Below are positions 9,910-18,718 of a stretch of 64,000 nucleotides of DNA, one piece after another (within the stretch, counting starts at the first letter, position 1; each line of letters opens with the position of its first letter). The notes below the pieces were generated by a model. That model saw nothing but the letters and a program-made list of their open reading frames with translations. It made no database searches and was not told where the DNA came from. The DNA comes from Falsirhodobacter flavus (lineage in GTDB: Bacteria; Pseudomonadota; Alphaproteobacteria; Rhodobacterales; Rhodobacteraceae). The position numbers and the translations under genes were made by a program. The DNA is taken from the NCBI GenBank assembly GCA_029846755.1, contig JARWBI010000002.1, forward strand, positions 431,378 through 495,377. Reading direction: 5' to 3'.

Positions 9910-11151
9910 CTAGAAGGAGCGCGACACCGTCAGCCCGATGCCCGGCCCCTTGTCCAGATCGGCCTTGTCCAGATCGTAGGTCTGATACCAAACCTCGCCC
10001 GCGACGCGATACTGGTCATAGCTGCGCGAGGCGCCAACGCGGATCACTGCGCCATCCGTGGCTTCGCTCGTCAAGCGGTGGGCGGGGTTGTCCGCCGTGT
10101 TGATCTCGTGCCACGCCACCGAATAATGCAGATCGAACTGCGGCAGTTCATGTTCGACGATCAGCTGCACCATCTTGGAATCGGTGTCGATCGCCAGCCC
10201 CATGGAATCGCCGTGATTGGTATAGCCGCCGGGATAGAAAGCGTTGTTGTAGGCCGTTCCCGGCCCGCAATAGCCCGAACCGGATTCTGAAATCTCGGTC
10301 GTGGCCCCTTCCAGCGTCACCGTGGTCGGGGTGCCGAAGACCTGCGCCTTTCCTTCGACCCCGGCCAGATACATGAAGCAGGACGGCAGGCCGCCCGCCT
10401 CGTCCTCGCCCACCGCCTGCGCGTAAAGCCGGACGGGCGCCCAAGCCTCGGGCAGCTGCCATGACAGGCCAAGGCCCGCAAGCTGGTTCGCCTCGGCATT
10501 CGGGCCTTCGTTGGATTTCCCCAGCAGCATGTCGAGGAAGCTGTCGCTATTCTCGGGCAGCCCGTCGCCGCCCCATTGCGCCGTGCGGACAAGGTCAATC
10601 TCGAACCCGTCCAGCGGCTGAAGCTGGACGCGCATGCCGAACAGCTTGGTCTTGTCGGGGTTGCCCTCGCTGTCGGATTGGCCAAGGAACACTTCGGCCT
10701 TCCACGGGCCGATCCAAGCCAGCCAGGGCGTCTCGAATGCGGTGAACTCGCGTTTTTCGGCATAGATCGAGGGGAAGGGCCGCGCATTGCCCGACAGGAT
10801 CAGCGACGAGAAACGCGAGGGCGACCAGTGCCGATCCACCGCGCCGATCCCGAAGGCCCAGTTCCCGGCATAGGTTTCGGCATAGGTGCCGTCCAGACGC
10901 AGCCCCTCCCCGTCATCCTCGGCCCCCAGATGCAGGCCGAAGCCGAAGCGGTCCGTGCGATGGTCCCACCCGGCGGTCGCGGCGACATTCTCGGCAAATC
11001 CGAGCGCCTCGCGTTGGCCAAGGAAGGGGCTGGACGATCCGCCCACCGCGAAGGACAGCCGATCTTCGGCCGCAGCCACGGATGCAAGACAGATCGCACA
11101 GGCGGCAAGGGCGGGGATGCGGGGGCGCAGGATCAATGGCTTCACTTTCAA
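9910..11151 (-). CDS. capsule assembly Wzi-like outer-membrane protein
   Basis: Predicted 413-residue outer-membrane beta-barrel with a signal peptide (about 1-28, ending ASVAAA). Alternating amphipathic strands run throughout and the sequence ends in Phe (LTVSRSF), a barrel signal. The body resembles the capsule assembly Wzi family, e.g. PWLAWIGPWKAEVFLGQ. Wzi helps hold group 1 capsule at the cell surface. It starts three bases after the CapD-type gene on the same strand and closes the first polysaccharide module, so a role in anchoring or exporting that glycan is likely. Family assignment is by eye. Confidence 0.75.
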   Translation of the reverse strand: MKVKPLILRPRIPALAACAICLASVAAAEDRLSFAVGGSSSPFLGQREALGFAENVAATAGWDHRTDRFGFGLHLGAEDDGEGLRLDGTYAETYAGNWAFGIGAVDRHWSPSRFSSLILSGNARPFPSIYAEKREFTAFETPWLAWIGPWKAEVFLGQSDSEGNPDKTKLFGMRVQLQPLDGFEIDLVRTAQWGGDGLPENSDSFLDMLLGKSNEGPNAEANQLAGLGLSWQLPEAWAPVRLYAQAVGEDEAGGLPSCFMYLAGVEGKAQVFGTPTTVTLEGATTEISESGSGYCGPGTAYNNAFYPGGYTNHGDSMGLAIDTDSKMVQLIVEHELPQFDLHYSVAWHEINTADNPAHRLTSEATDGAVIRVGASRSYDQYRVAGEVWYQTYDLDKADLDKGPGIGLTVSRSF

Positions 11152-11154
11152 TGC

Positions 11155-13098
11155 TTACATGGGGCGTGCGGCGGGAAGCAGGGGGGTGTCGTCCTCTGCC
11201 ACCTCGCCCGGCGGACGGTAACCTTCGACATAGGCCCGCACAACCGCGCGGGCAGCATCCGCGTCGCCCACCGCGACGGCAGAGCGCAGGCTGCGCAGCG
11301 CGCCCGCCATCTCCAGTTCGGACAGGCAGGCCTCGCGCGCACGCAGGATCTTGGGATGTGGGGTGGTCAGCAGCCCCTCACCGATCAGCAGTTCCTCGTG
11401 CAGCTTCTCGCCGGGGCGCAGGCCGGTCACGAGGATTTCGATATCGCCGGTCGGATTACCCGCATCGCGCACGGTATATCCCGCCGCTTCGATCATCTGC
11501 TGGGCAAGGTCACGGATCTTCACCGGCTTGTCCATGTCCAGCACGAACACCTCGCCGCCGCATTCGTCTTCGCCCGCGAAGGAGCCGGCCAGCATCACCA
11601 GACGCGCCGCTTCGGCGATGGTCATGAAATAGCGGGTGACATCTTCATGCGTCAGGGTCAGCGGGCCACCGCGCGCGATCTGTTCTTTGAACAGCGGGAT
11701 GACCGAGCCCGACGACCCCAGCACATTGCCGAAGCGCACCATAGAAAAAAGCGTCCCGCGCGAGCGTTTGGCGATGTCCTGGATCACCAATTCCGCCAGC
11801 CGTTTCGACGCACCCATGATGTTCGTCGGGCGCACCGCCTTGTCGGTCGAGATCAGGATGAACCGCGCCACCCCCGCCTCGTTCGCGGCATCGGCCAGTG
11901 TGCGCGTGCCCAGCACGTTGTTGGCAAGGCCCGCGATTGGGTTCGCTTCGACCAGCGGAACATGCTTGTAAGCGGCGGCGTGAAAGACCACCTCGATGTC
12001 GTGATCGGCCATCACCATCCGTGCCAGTCGCGCATCGGTGACCGAGCCCAGCACCGGAACGATCTCCACCGAATGGCCCGGAAGCTCGCGCAGTTCACGG
12101 TCGATGTTGTAAAGCGCGATCTCGGACACTTCGAACAGCACGATGCGGCGGGGGCGCGCGGCCAGAAGCTGGCGGCACAGTTCCGACCCGACCGAGCCGC
12201 CCGCGCCCGAGACCAGAACCGAACGCCCGACATAGGCCTCGGCCCCCTGCGGCAGCACCGCCTCGACCTGCTTGCGGTTCAGGAACCGGCCCGGAACCAC
12301 GGGGGCCAGCGCGTCGATCAGCTTCTCCTCGCCCACAAGTTGGGCAAAGGAGGGGACGTGCATGACCTTCATTCCGGCTTCCTGAAGCCCGCGCGCGATC
12401 TGCGCTTGACGCGGCGGCGAGGCCGACGGCATCGCCAGCAGCACGCGCCCGACGTCACGGTCGCGCACCAGCCGCGGGATCTGGTCCGGCGGCAGCACCC
12501 GCAGCCCGGAAATGGTCGTGCCGTGCAGCGATGGCTTGTCGTCGATGAAGGCGACCGGAACGATGGTATCATGCGAACGAAGCGCCGCCGCGAGCTGCAC
12601 CCCTGTATTGCCCGCACCATAGATCAGCACCCGGTGGCGCGGCTTGCCCCATCGCAGCACCCACAAAAGCGTGTGCAGAAGGCCCATGCGCAGACCAACC
12701 GACAGCAGGAAGAACAGCATCCCGAACAGGATTATCCCGGCGCCGGGAAAGGGCAGATCGAACCCGTGCACCGCCACGCCAAGCCCCACGGCCATCAGCA
12801 CCGCCATCAGCCCGACCTTCACGATCGCGACGGATTCGAATGCCTTGAGCTGCACGCGATAAATGCCGGTGGCGAAGGACAGCGCGCCTGCCATGACCAT
12901 GACGACCGGCAGCAGCGGCAGGATCAGCCGCACCAGCGATGTGGGCAGGAAACTGTTATGGACCAGCGCGCAGGTCAGGATCAGCGCAAGCGGGGCGATG
13001 AAAAGGTCGACGCCCAGAATGAGCGCCTGTTTCTGCGACCGCGTCAGCGGATCCACGATGGAGAACAGGCCCGACCGAAGCGACATGACCACGCTCAC
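11155..13098 (-). CDS. CapD/WbpM-type nucleotide-sugar 4,6-dehydratase, membrane bound
   Basis: Predicted 647-residue membrane enzyme of the CapD/WbpM/PglF group, which converts UDP-GlcNAc to a 4-keto-6-deoxy sugar at the start of rare-sugar synthesis. It has four N-terminal hydrophobic helices (about 25-140), a first nucleotide-binding domain with GAGNTG, then an extended-SDR domain with VLVSGAGGSVGSE and the catalytic region STDKAVRPTNIMGASKR. In this group Met replaces the usual catalytic Tyr, as seen here. The GTG at 13098 is preceded by AAAGGTG; an ATG four codons later is possible. It lies between the sugar transferase and the Wzi-like gene. Confidence 0.9.
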   Translation of the reverse strand: MSVVMSLRSGLFSIVDPLTRSQKQALILGVDLFIAPLALILTCALVHNSFLPTSLVRLILPLLPVVMVMAGALSFATGIYRVQLKAFESVAIVKVGLMAVLMAVGLGVAVHGFDLPFPGAGIILFGMLFFLLSVGLRMGLLHTLLWVLRWGKPRHRVLIYGAGNTGVQLAAALRSHDTIVPVAFIDDKPSLHGTTISGLRVLPPDQIPRLVRDRDVGRVLLAMPSASPPRQAQIARGLQEAGMKVMHVPSFAQLVGEEKLIDALAPVVPGRFLNRKQVEAVLPQGAEAYVGRSVLVSGAGGSVGSELCRQLLAARPRRIVLFEVSEIALYNIDRELRELPGHSVEIVPVLGSVTDARLARMVMADHDIEVVFHAAAYKHVPLVEANPIAGLANNVLGTRTLADAANEAGVARFILISTDKAVRPTNIMGASKRLAELVIQDIAKRSRGTLFSMVRFGNVLGSSGSVIPLFKEQIARGGPLTLTHEDVTRYFMTIAEAARLVMLAGSFAGEDECGGEVFVLDMDKPVKIRDLAQQMIEAAGYTVRDAGNPTGDIEILVTGLRPGEKLHEELLIGEGLLTTPHPKILRAREACLSELEMAGALRSLRSAVAVGDADAARAVVRAYVEGYRPPGEVAEDDTPLLPAARPM

Positions 13099-13209
13099 TC
13101 GTCACCTTTGATGCAGGACTCGGGCATTGCCGCCTTCCACAAGCGATTTCCGCAAATTGTTTTTGGTCTTAAACGGGCTTTATCTTCGTAACGCAGCCGG
13201 ACACACCCC

Positions 13210-13884
13210 TCAATGACGGGGGGCCGGCCTGCGCGGGTTTCCGCTTTGCATTCTGCGCCGCAGAGAGGAGAATAGGACCCGGGAAAGCGTCTGCCAGAGG
13301 ATCGAGAGGTCCAGACAGAAATTTTGCCGGTGCTGATAGATCAGGTCCAGACGCGCCTTCCGCGGGATGCAGCGGCGGCAATAGACGGCGTCCGTCTCCT
13401 CGGGGGTGGTGCAGCGGGACAGCACCCGTTCCTCGAACCCGTGGATATGGAGCGAGGCGAGGCCGGTGATGCCCGGGCGGTTCCGCAGCACCCGCGCATA
13501 AAGATCCGGGAAGCGTTCGACATAGAGACGCAGCGGCGGGCGGGGGCCGACGAAGCTCATGTCGCCGCGCAGCACGTTCCAAAGCTGCGGAATCTCGTCC
13601 AGCCGCGCCTTGCGCAGAATGCGCCCCACCTTGCCGATCCGCGCCGATTTGTCGCCGCCCGAGACGCCGGAATCGCCGCTGGCAGCGCGCATCGTGCGCA
13701 GCTTCCACAGTGCGAAAGGCTGGCCGGGTGCCTTCATCCGTTCGGCCACATAGAAGATCGGCCGCCCCTCGACCGCGAGAAGTATCGCGACCAGCAGCAG
13801 AAAGGGGATCGCCAACAGGATCGCGAGCACCAACGCCAGCGCGATGTCGAAGGCGCGTTTCAACGGGGGCAAACCTGCCTCCAT
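13210..13884 (-). CDS. polyprenyl-phosphate sugar-1-phosphate transferase (bacterial sugar transferase)
   Basis: A 224-residue initiating transferase (PF02397) that loads the first sugar phosphate onto undecaprenyl phosphate. It has one N-terminal reentrant or transmembrane helix (about 9-32), then PIFYVAERMKAPGQPFALWKLRTM and the catalytic stretch RLDEIPQLWNVLRGDMSFVGPRPP. It is the short type without a long N-terminal membrane domain. The start at 13884 lies inside the end of the epimerase gene (25-base overlap), implying coupled translation. The neighbouring CapD-type dehydratase suggests the primer is a deoxy-amino sugar, as in PglC/WbpL systems; this is inference. Confidence 0.9.
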   Translation of the reverse strand: MEAGLPPLKRAFDIALALVLAILLAIPFLLLVAILLAVEGRPIFYVAERMKAPGQPFALWKLRTMRAASGDSGVSGGDKSARIGKVGRILRKARLDEIPQLWNVLRGDMSFVGPRPPLRLYVERFPDLYARVLRNRPGITGLASLHIHGFEERVLSRCTTPEETDAVYCRRCIPRKARLDLIYQHRQNFCLDLSILWQTLSRVLFSSLRRRMQSGNPRRPAPRH

Positions 13885-14573
13885 TCCGCGACCATACGCG
13901 CGGGATCGGCAGGGGGCAGCGGGCAGATCGCGGCCAAACGGTCGGTCGAAACCCCGACGCGGGCGATGGCCCCCGGACGGTCCGGGCCGAATCGCCACGC
14001 AATGCCCGCAGCGTCCAGCAGCGCCGACATCGCGATGGGCGGGGGCTCGGCGATGTTCAGGATACGCGGCAGGCTTTCGGCCGCCATCACCGCCCGCAGC
14101 ACCCGCCCCAACGTCACCGGCCCGATATAGGACCGAACCGGGTCCACAGGGTCCAGCACCACCTCGGCCCCCGCGCGGCCCAGAAGCGCATCCGCCCCGG
14201 CCACGTTGCCCAGCCGCAGGATCGTCGCCGCGCCGGGTAGCGCCTCCATCCGCAGTTTCGCCTGCCCATAGGCGTTCAAGGGCGCGGGCGCGTCGGTTTC
14301 CGAAAAATCCCCCGCGCCATAGACTGCGACCGAGGACATGAGGAACACCCGCGCCCCCCGGCGCGCGCCTTCTTCCATGGCGGCGGCGGCGGTGGTGACG
14401 TTATCCTCCAGCGGGCCGTTCGGATCGGTGACGCCGGCAAGGTTCAGGATCACCCCGCCCCGCCCCCCCGGCCAGGCCCCCCCGCGCGAGAGCCAGAGCG
14501 CATCCGGCCAGAGCGGGCGCAGCATCCGGGCCAGCTTGCCCGACGCCCCCGTGACGATCAGATCACTCGGCAT
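13860..14573 (-). CDS. NAD-dependent epimerase/dehydratase (extended SDR)
   Basis: A 237-residue short-chain-type nucleotide-sugar enzyme. The cofactor motif is visible as VTGASGKLARML at the start, and the catalytic region has MSSVAVYGAGDFS and NAYGQAKLRME (YxxxK). It is shorter than typical 300-residue epimerases. Which sugar it modifies cannot be told. Its start overlaps the MarR gene by 11 bases and its end overlaps the sugar transferase, so it belongs to the first polysaccharide module. Confidence 0.8.
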   Translation of the reverse strand: MPSDLIVTGASGKLARMLRPLWPDALWLSRGGAWPGGRGGVILNLAGVTDPNGPLEDNVTTAAAAMEEGARRGARVFLMSSVAVYGAGDFSETDAPAPLNAYGQAKLRMEALPGAATILRLGNVAGADALLGRAGAEVVLDPVDPVRSYIGPVTLGRVLRAVMAAESLPRILNIAEPPPIAMSALLDAAGIAWRFGPDRPGAIARVGVSTDRLAAICPLPPADPARMVAEWRQVCPR

Positions 14574-14994
14574 TCTCGAACCGGGTGCGCATTTCCCGCA
14601 GCACGGGCAGCACCGCACGCACCTTTTCCGCGCCCAGTGCCGAAACGACATCACCGATCAGCGGCACGATGGCGCTGACCGCCGCATCCCGCGCCTGACG
14701 CCCCGCCGGAGAGATCGCAACGAACTTGCGCCGCGCGTCGTCCCAATCGGGGCGGATATGGATGTGGCCCGCCCATTCCAGCTTGGCCAGCGTGTTGGTC
14801 ATCGCCCCGCGCGTGACGTGGAAGGATTTGGCAAGCTGCGCCGGTGTGCGTTCGCCCTCGGCCCGCGCCAGATGGTTCAGCACGCCGAAATGCGAAAGCT
14901 CCATCCCCTTGGGCAGCACCCTGGAGATGCGGTTGCGGGCAAGCTGGTCGGCCATGAACAGCTCTCCGAACAGGGCGATGGCAAGATCGCTCAT
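14563..14994 (-). CDS. MarR-family transcriptional regulator
   Basis: A 143-residue winged-helix regulator. The recognition region LAKSFHVTRGAMTNTLAKLEWAGHI (about 54-78) and the wing IRPDWDDARRKFVAISPAG are typical of MarR. The ATG at 14994 is embedded in the end of the nitrilase-like gene (ATGA), so it is made with its neighbours rather than from its own promoter. Its targets are unknown; sitting directly before the polysaccharide genes it could tune them, but nothing in the sequence proves this. Confidence 0.88.
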   Translation of the reverse strand: MSDLAIALFGELFMADQLARNRISRVLPKGMELSHFGVLNHLARAEGERTPAQLAKSFHVTRGAMTNTLAKLEWAGHIHIRPDWDDARRKFVAISPAGRQARDAAVSAIVPLIGDVVSALGAEKVRAVLPVLREMRTRFENAE

Positions 14995-15815
14995 ACGAAG
15001 GGCCGGTCGTGGGTCAGCGAGGGGATGCGGGCGCGCGCCTTGTCCACCTCGGCCAGATCGATCTCGGCAAAGGTGACGCCAGGCTGATCGCCGCCGTCGG
15101 CCAGCACCTCGCCCCAAGGGGCGATGCACAGGCTTTGGCCATGGGTGCGGCGACCGTTGCCATGGGTTTCCGCGTGGAACCCCGTCTGGGCGGGGGCAAG
15201 GATGAAGCACCCCGTCTCGATCGCGCGGGCGCGCAGCAGGATTTCCCAATGCGCCATGCCCGTCAGGTGATTGAACGCGGCGGGCACGGTGATGATCTGC
15301 GCGCCTTCCTGCGCCAGATGGCGATAAAGTGCGGGAAAGCGGACGTCATAGCAGACCGTCATCCCGATCCGGCCAAGGGGAGTATCGGCCAGAACCGCCG
15401 CCTTGCCGGGGCGGTAGCCCGAGGATTCGCGATACACCTCGGTTTCCGACACGTTCACGTCGAACATGTGGATCTTGTCGTATTGCGCGGCGATGGCCCC
15501 GTCCGGTGCGATCAGGAAGCTGCGATTGGCGAAACGGCCATCCTCGTCATGCGTTTTCAGGCCCAGCGATCCGATCAGCAGCCATTTGCCCAGACGCGCC
15601 GCCTCGCCTTGCAGGGCGGCAAGGGTCGGGTCATCCTCTTGATGGCGGAAGACCTCGCGCTGATGAGCGCGGCTGGAGGATAGGGCGTTGGTGCATTCCG
15701 GCGTCAGGATCAGATCGGCCCCGCCCTCCGCCGCCTCGCGGATGCGGGCGATGGTCTTCGGCAGGTTGGCCGAAGGGTCGTCCGTGACGGTCAGCTGCAC
15801 CAGCCCCGCGCGCAT
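14991..15815 (-). CDS. carbon-nitrogen hydrolase (Nit1/omega-amidase-like)
   Basis: A 274-residue nitrilase-superfamily amidase with the full catalytic triad: Glu40 (ILTPECTNA), Lys114 (YDKIHMF) and Cys155 (MTVCYDVRF). It fits the Nit1 branch, whose members hydrolyse deaminated glutathione, and omega-amidases are close relatives. Placement directly after a glutaredoxin gene (they share one base) favours a glutathione-linked repair role. Its stop overlaps the MarR start by four bases. Confidence 0.87.
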   Translation of the reverse strand: MRAGLVQLTVTDDPSANLPKTIARIREAAEGGADLILTPECTNALSSSRAHQREVFRHQEDDPTLAALQGEAARLGKWLLIGSLGLKTHDEDGRFANRSFLIAPDGAIAAQYDKIHMFDVNVSETEVYRESSGYRPGKAAVLADTPLGRIGMTVCYDVRFPALYRHLAQEGAQIITVPAAFNHLTGMAHWEILLRARAIETGCFILAPAQTGFHAETHGNGRRTHGQSLCIAPWGEVLADGGDQPGVTFAEIDLAEVDKARARIPSLTHDRPFV

Positions 15816-16072
15816 CAGCCTGCCAGCATCGGGTCGAGCCCGCCTTTGGCATCCAGCGCGTGCAGATCGTCCGATCCGCCGATGTGATGCCCGTCGATGA
15901 AGATCTGCGGCACGGTACGGCGCCCGTTCGCGCGTTCGGTCATCGCCGTGCGAAGCGCGGGATCGCGGCTGACGTCGATTTCGGTGAAGGCCGTGCCCTT
16001 GGATGCCAGCAGCCGCTTTGCCGCGTGGCAGAAGGGGCAGGTCGGTGTGGTATAGATCTCGACGGTCGCCAT
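15815..16072 (-). CDS. grxC: glutaredoxin 3
   Basis: An 85-residue dithiol glutaredoxin. It has the CPFC active site at residues 12-15, the cis-Pro TVPQIF segment and the glutathione-binding GGSDDLHALDAKG near the C-terminus. It reduces protein disulfides and glutathionylated proteins using glutathione. It lies between comF and the nitrilase-like gene on the minus strand and abuts the latter. Confidence 0.95.
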   Translation of the reverse strand: MATVEIYTTPTCPFCHAAKRLLASKGTAFTEIDVSRDPALRTAMTERANGRRTVPQIFIDGHHIGGSDDLHALDAKGGLDPMLAG

Positions 16073-16106
16073 GCGAATTCTCCTGTGCCCATCAATCTAT
16101 AGGCAT

Positions 16107-16817
16107 CTAGGCATTCTTCGCAACGCGCGCCAGCACCAGCACCGCGACATCTGCGGCTCCGGCGTCGAAACACGCCTCCGCCGCCGCGCCCAGCGTCGCG
16201 CCCGATGTCATCACATCGTCGATCAGCAGCACAGGGCGGCCCGTGATCCGGGCCGGGCGGCGGACGGTCAGCGCGCCGGCCATATTGTCGAACCGCCCCT
16301 CGCGCCCCCGCCCCTCTTGGCTCCGGGTGTTGCGGGTGCGGTGCAGAAGGTCGGGCACATGCTCCAGCCCCGCCGCTTTGGCGACTGCGCGGCCCAACAG
16401 CGCGGATTGGTTGTAACGGCGCTTTATCAGCCGCGTCCAATGCAGCGGCACCGGGGCCACAATCATCCCCGGCTGCAGCAAGGGGGCCGCCGCCCGATGC
16501 AGCCATTTTCCCGCCGGGATCGCGAGGTCCAGCCGGTCGCCATGTTTCAGCGCCAGCACCAGCCGCCGCCCGTTGCCGTCATACATCATCGCCGCCCGCC
16601 CGCGCGACCACGGCGGCAGCAGAATCAGGCAATCGTCGCAGATGCCGCCATCGTCTTCGCCCGGCACCGGGGTTCCGCAACGATCGCACACTGCCCCGGT
16701 GATGAAGGGCGTGTCGCGCCAGCATGGGCCGCACAGGCCGAAATCCGAGGTCACGGCCGCGTCGCAACTGATGCAGCGCGGGCGGTAGATCATGCGCAGC
16801 ACGCCTTGCAATCCCAT
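16107..16817 (-). CDS. comF: ComF family protein (phosphoribosyltransferase-like)
   Basis: A 236-residue ComF homologue. An N-terminal zinc-ribbon-like part has paired cysteines (CISC, CGPC, CDRC, CDDC at about 15-70). It is followed by a phosphoribosyltransferase fold with VLLIDDVMTSGAT near residue 200. ComF proteins are linked to DNA uptake in competent bacteria, but in Rhodobacterales they occur without obvious competence genes beside them. The ATG at 16817 follows GAGGAG; the longer frame upstream has no ribosome site. It starts 24 bases from a divergent methyltransferase gene. Confidence 0.88.
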   Translation of the reverse strand: MGLQGVLRMIYRPRCISCDAAVTSDFGLCGPCWRDTPFITGAVCDRCGTPVPGEDDGGICDDCLILLPPWSRGRAAMMYDGNGRRLVLALKHGDRLDLAIPAGKWLHRAAAPLLQPGMIVAPVPLHWTRLIKRRYNQSALLGRAVAKAAGLEHVPDLLHRTRNTRSQEGRGREGRFDNMAGALTVRRPARITGRPVLLIDDVMTSGATLGAAAEACFDAGAADVAVLVLARVAKNA

Positions 16818-16841
16818 CCGTCGCTCCTCATCTTGCAGGCC

Positions 16842-17618
16842 ATGACGCCGATCACAGACCGCCCTGCCCTGCTTGCCCATCGCGCCCGCGCCACGCGCGA
16901 TGCGATGTTCCTGCACGAGGAGGTCATGGCCGAGGTTCAGGAAAGACTGAGTGAGGTTAACAGAACCTTTACGGACCCGGTGGTCGTGACGCCTTTCCCC
17001 GAATTATGGCCTTTTCCGGCCATTCCCGACGACGATGTGCTGGCATTGGCGCCGGGCGCGCATGATCTGGTGATCCACGCACTGTGCCTTCACTGGGCAA
17101 ACGATCCGGTGGGGCAGATCGTTCAGTGCCGCCGCGCGCTGCGCCCGGACGGGCTGTTCATCTGCGCGGCCTTTGGTGGCCAGACCCTTTCGGAACTGCG
17201 CGCCGTGCTGGCCGAGGCCGAGGCAAAGGTCACTGGTGGTTTGTCCCCCCGCGTGCTGCCGATGGCAGAGATCCGGGACATGGGCGCGCTTCTGGGCCGC
17301 GCGGGGCTGGCGCTGCCGGTGGCCGACAGTTTCAAGCGCAAAGTGCGCTACCGCGACGCCCTTCATCTGATGCATGACCTGCGCGCCATGGGCGAGGCGA
17401 ACGCGCTGGAGGGGCGCCTGCGCCGTCCAACCCGCCGCGCGGTGCTGCTGGAGGCCGCCCGCCGCTATCAGACGCTCGCCGATGACGAGGGGCGCATCCC
17501 GGCCACGTTCGAGACGATCTGGCTGACCGGCTGGGCCCCCGACGAAAGCCAGCAGAAACCGCTGCGCCCCGGATCGGCGCAACAGCGGCTGGCCGACGCA
17601 TTGAAGCTGCCCGAGTGA
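16842..17618 (+). CDS. NDUFAF5/BioC-like methyltransferase-family protein
   Basis: A 258-residue protein that matches the C-terminal two thirds of NDUFAF5-type (complex I assembly) methyltransferases. The visible family phrases are LHWANDPVGQIVQCRRALRP, FGGQTLSELRAVLAEAE, GGLSPRVLPMAEIRDMGALL, MGEANALEG and ATFETIWLTGW. The glycine-rich SAM motif I expected before the first of these is missing: the chain goes straight from NRTFTDPVVVTPFPELWPF to the later motif. It may therefore not bind SAM in the usual way. It is divergent from comF and followed by hemH 35 bases later. Confidence 0.8.
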   Translation: MTPITDRPALLAHRARATRDAMFLHEEVMAEVQERLSEVNRTFTDPVVVTPFPELWPFPAIPDDDVLALAPGAHDLVIHALCLHWANDPVGQIVQCRRALRPDGLFICAAFGGQTLSELRAVLAEAEAKVTGGLSPRVLPMAEIRDMGALLGRAGLALPVADSFKRKVRYRDALHLMHDLRAMGEANALEGRLRRPTRRAVLLEAARRYQTLADDEGRIPATFETIWLTGWAPDESQQKPLRPGSAQQRLADALKLPE

Positions 17619-17653
17619 CGGCGTATGTCCTTGGCCAAGCCAAGGAGCGCAGC

Positions 17654-18667
17654 ATGAGCCACATCCCCGCAGGTCACCCTCCCGTGAAACCGCCGAAGGT
17701 CGGCGTGCTGGTCGCGAACCTGGGGACGCCCGATGGCTACGATTACTGGTCGATGCGGCGATACCTGTCCGAGTTCCTGTCGGACAAACGGGTGATCGAT
17801 TATCCGTCGTGGAAATGGCAGCCGCTTTTGCAGCTTATCATCCTGTCGAAGCGGCCCTTCACCTCGGGTGCGAACTACAAGCTGATCTGGAACCACGACA
17901 AGGGCGAAAGCCCGCTGATGACGATCACCAAGGACCAGACGGCGGCGCTGCAAGCCGCCCTGCCCGAAGTGATGGTCGATTTCGCCATGCGCTACGGCAA
18001 CCCTTCGACCAGGTCCAAGGTCCGGGCGATGGTCGAGGCGGGGTGCGAGAAGATCCTGTTCGTGCCGCTCTACCCACAATATGCGGGCGCGACCTCGGCC
18101 ACCGCGAACGATGCGTTCTTTGCCGCGCTGATGAAGGAAGTCCGTCAGCCCGCCGCCCGCGTGATGCCGGAATATTTCGAGCATCCCCTCTATCTGAAAT
18201 CACTGGCCGCCTCCGTGTCCGAAGCCTATGCCGCGCTGGCCGACAAGCCCGAGGTGCTGGTCGCGTCCTATCACGGGATGCCGAAGCGCTATCTGATGCA
18301 GGGCGACCCCTATCACTGCCAGTGCCAGAAGACGACGCGCCTCCTGCGCGAGACGCTGGGCTGGGGCGAAGGCGCGATCCACACCACCTTCCAGTCGGTC
18401 TTCGGCCCCGAGGAATGGCTGAAACCCTATACCGTCGAACATGTGGCCGAGCTGGCGAAACAGGGCAAACGCCACATCGCCGTCATGGCCCCTGCTTTTT
18501 CCGCCGACTGCATCGAGACGCTGGAGGAGATCAACGGCGAGATTCGCGAGGCCTTCCTGCATGCGGGCGGCGAGAAGTTCACCTACATCCCCTGCCTGAA
18601 CGACCGGCCCGACCACATCGCGGCATTGGCGCAGGCGATCCGCGAAAATCTGACCGGCTGGATATGA
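17654..18667 (+). CDS. hemH: ferrochelatase
   Basis: A 337-residue enzyme that inserts ferrous iron into protoporphyrin IX, the last step of heme synthesis. Key features are VLVANLGTP at the start, the catalytic His in ASYHGMPKRY, and the metal-site Glu in ADCIETLEEI. I chose the ATG at 17654 because AAGGAG sits eight bases upstream (17641-17646). The cysteine-bearing YHCQCQKTTRLL segment follows the catalytic His, as in other proteobacterial ferrochelatases. A strong terminator follows directly. Confidence 0.96.
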   Translation: MSHIPAGHPPVKPPKVGVLVANLGTPDGYDYWSMRRYLSEFLSDKRVIDYPSWKWQPLLQLIILSKRPFTSGANYKLIWNHDKGESPLMTITKDQTAALQAALPEVMVDFAMRYGNPSTRSKVRAMVEAGCEKILFVPLYPQYAGATSATANDAFFAALMKEVRQPAARVMPEYFEHPLYLKSLAASVSEAYAALADKPEVLVASYHGMPKRYLMQGDPYHCQCQKTTRLLRETLGWGEGAIHTTFQSVFGPEEWLKPYTVEHVAELAKQGKRHIAVMAPAFSADCIETLEEINGEIREAFLHAGGEKFTYIPCLNDRPDHIAALAQAIRENLTGWI

Positions 18668-18697
18668 AAAAGGCGGTGGGGAAACCCACCGCCTTTT
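18667..18697. terminator. bidirectional intrinsic terminator between hemH and a small convergent gene
   Basis: An 11-base perfect stem AAGGCGGTGGG/CCCACCGCCTT with a GAAA loop is flanked by A's on the left and T's on the right. It can stop transcription of hemH from the left and of the small secreted-protein gene from the right. It overlaps the hemH stop codon. Confidence 0.9.
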
Positions 18698-18718
18698 CCG
18701 AAGTCGATCTTCCTGAAA

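Noticed and set aside
10576..13191. 871-codon open frame on the plus strand opposite the CapD-type and Wzi-like genes
   Set aside because: His/Arg/Gln-rich shadow without motif or ribosome site; the minus-strand genes have full catalytic motifs.
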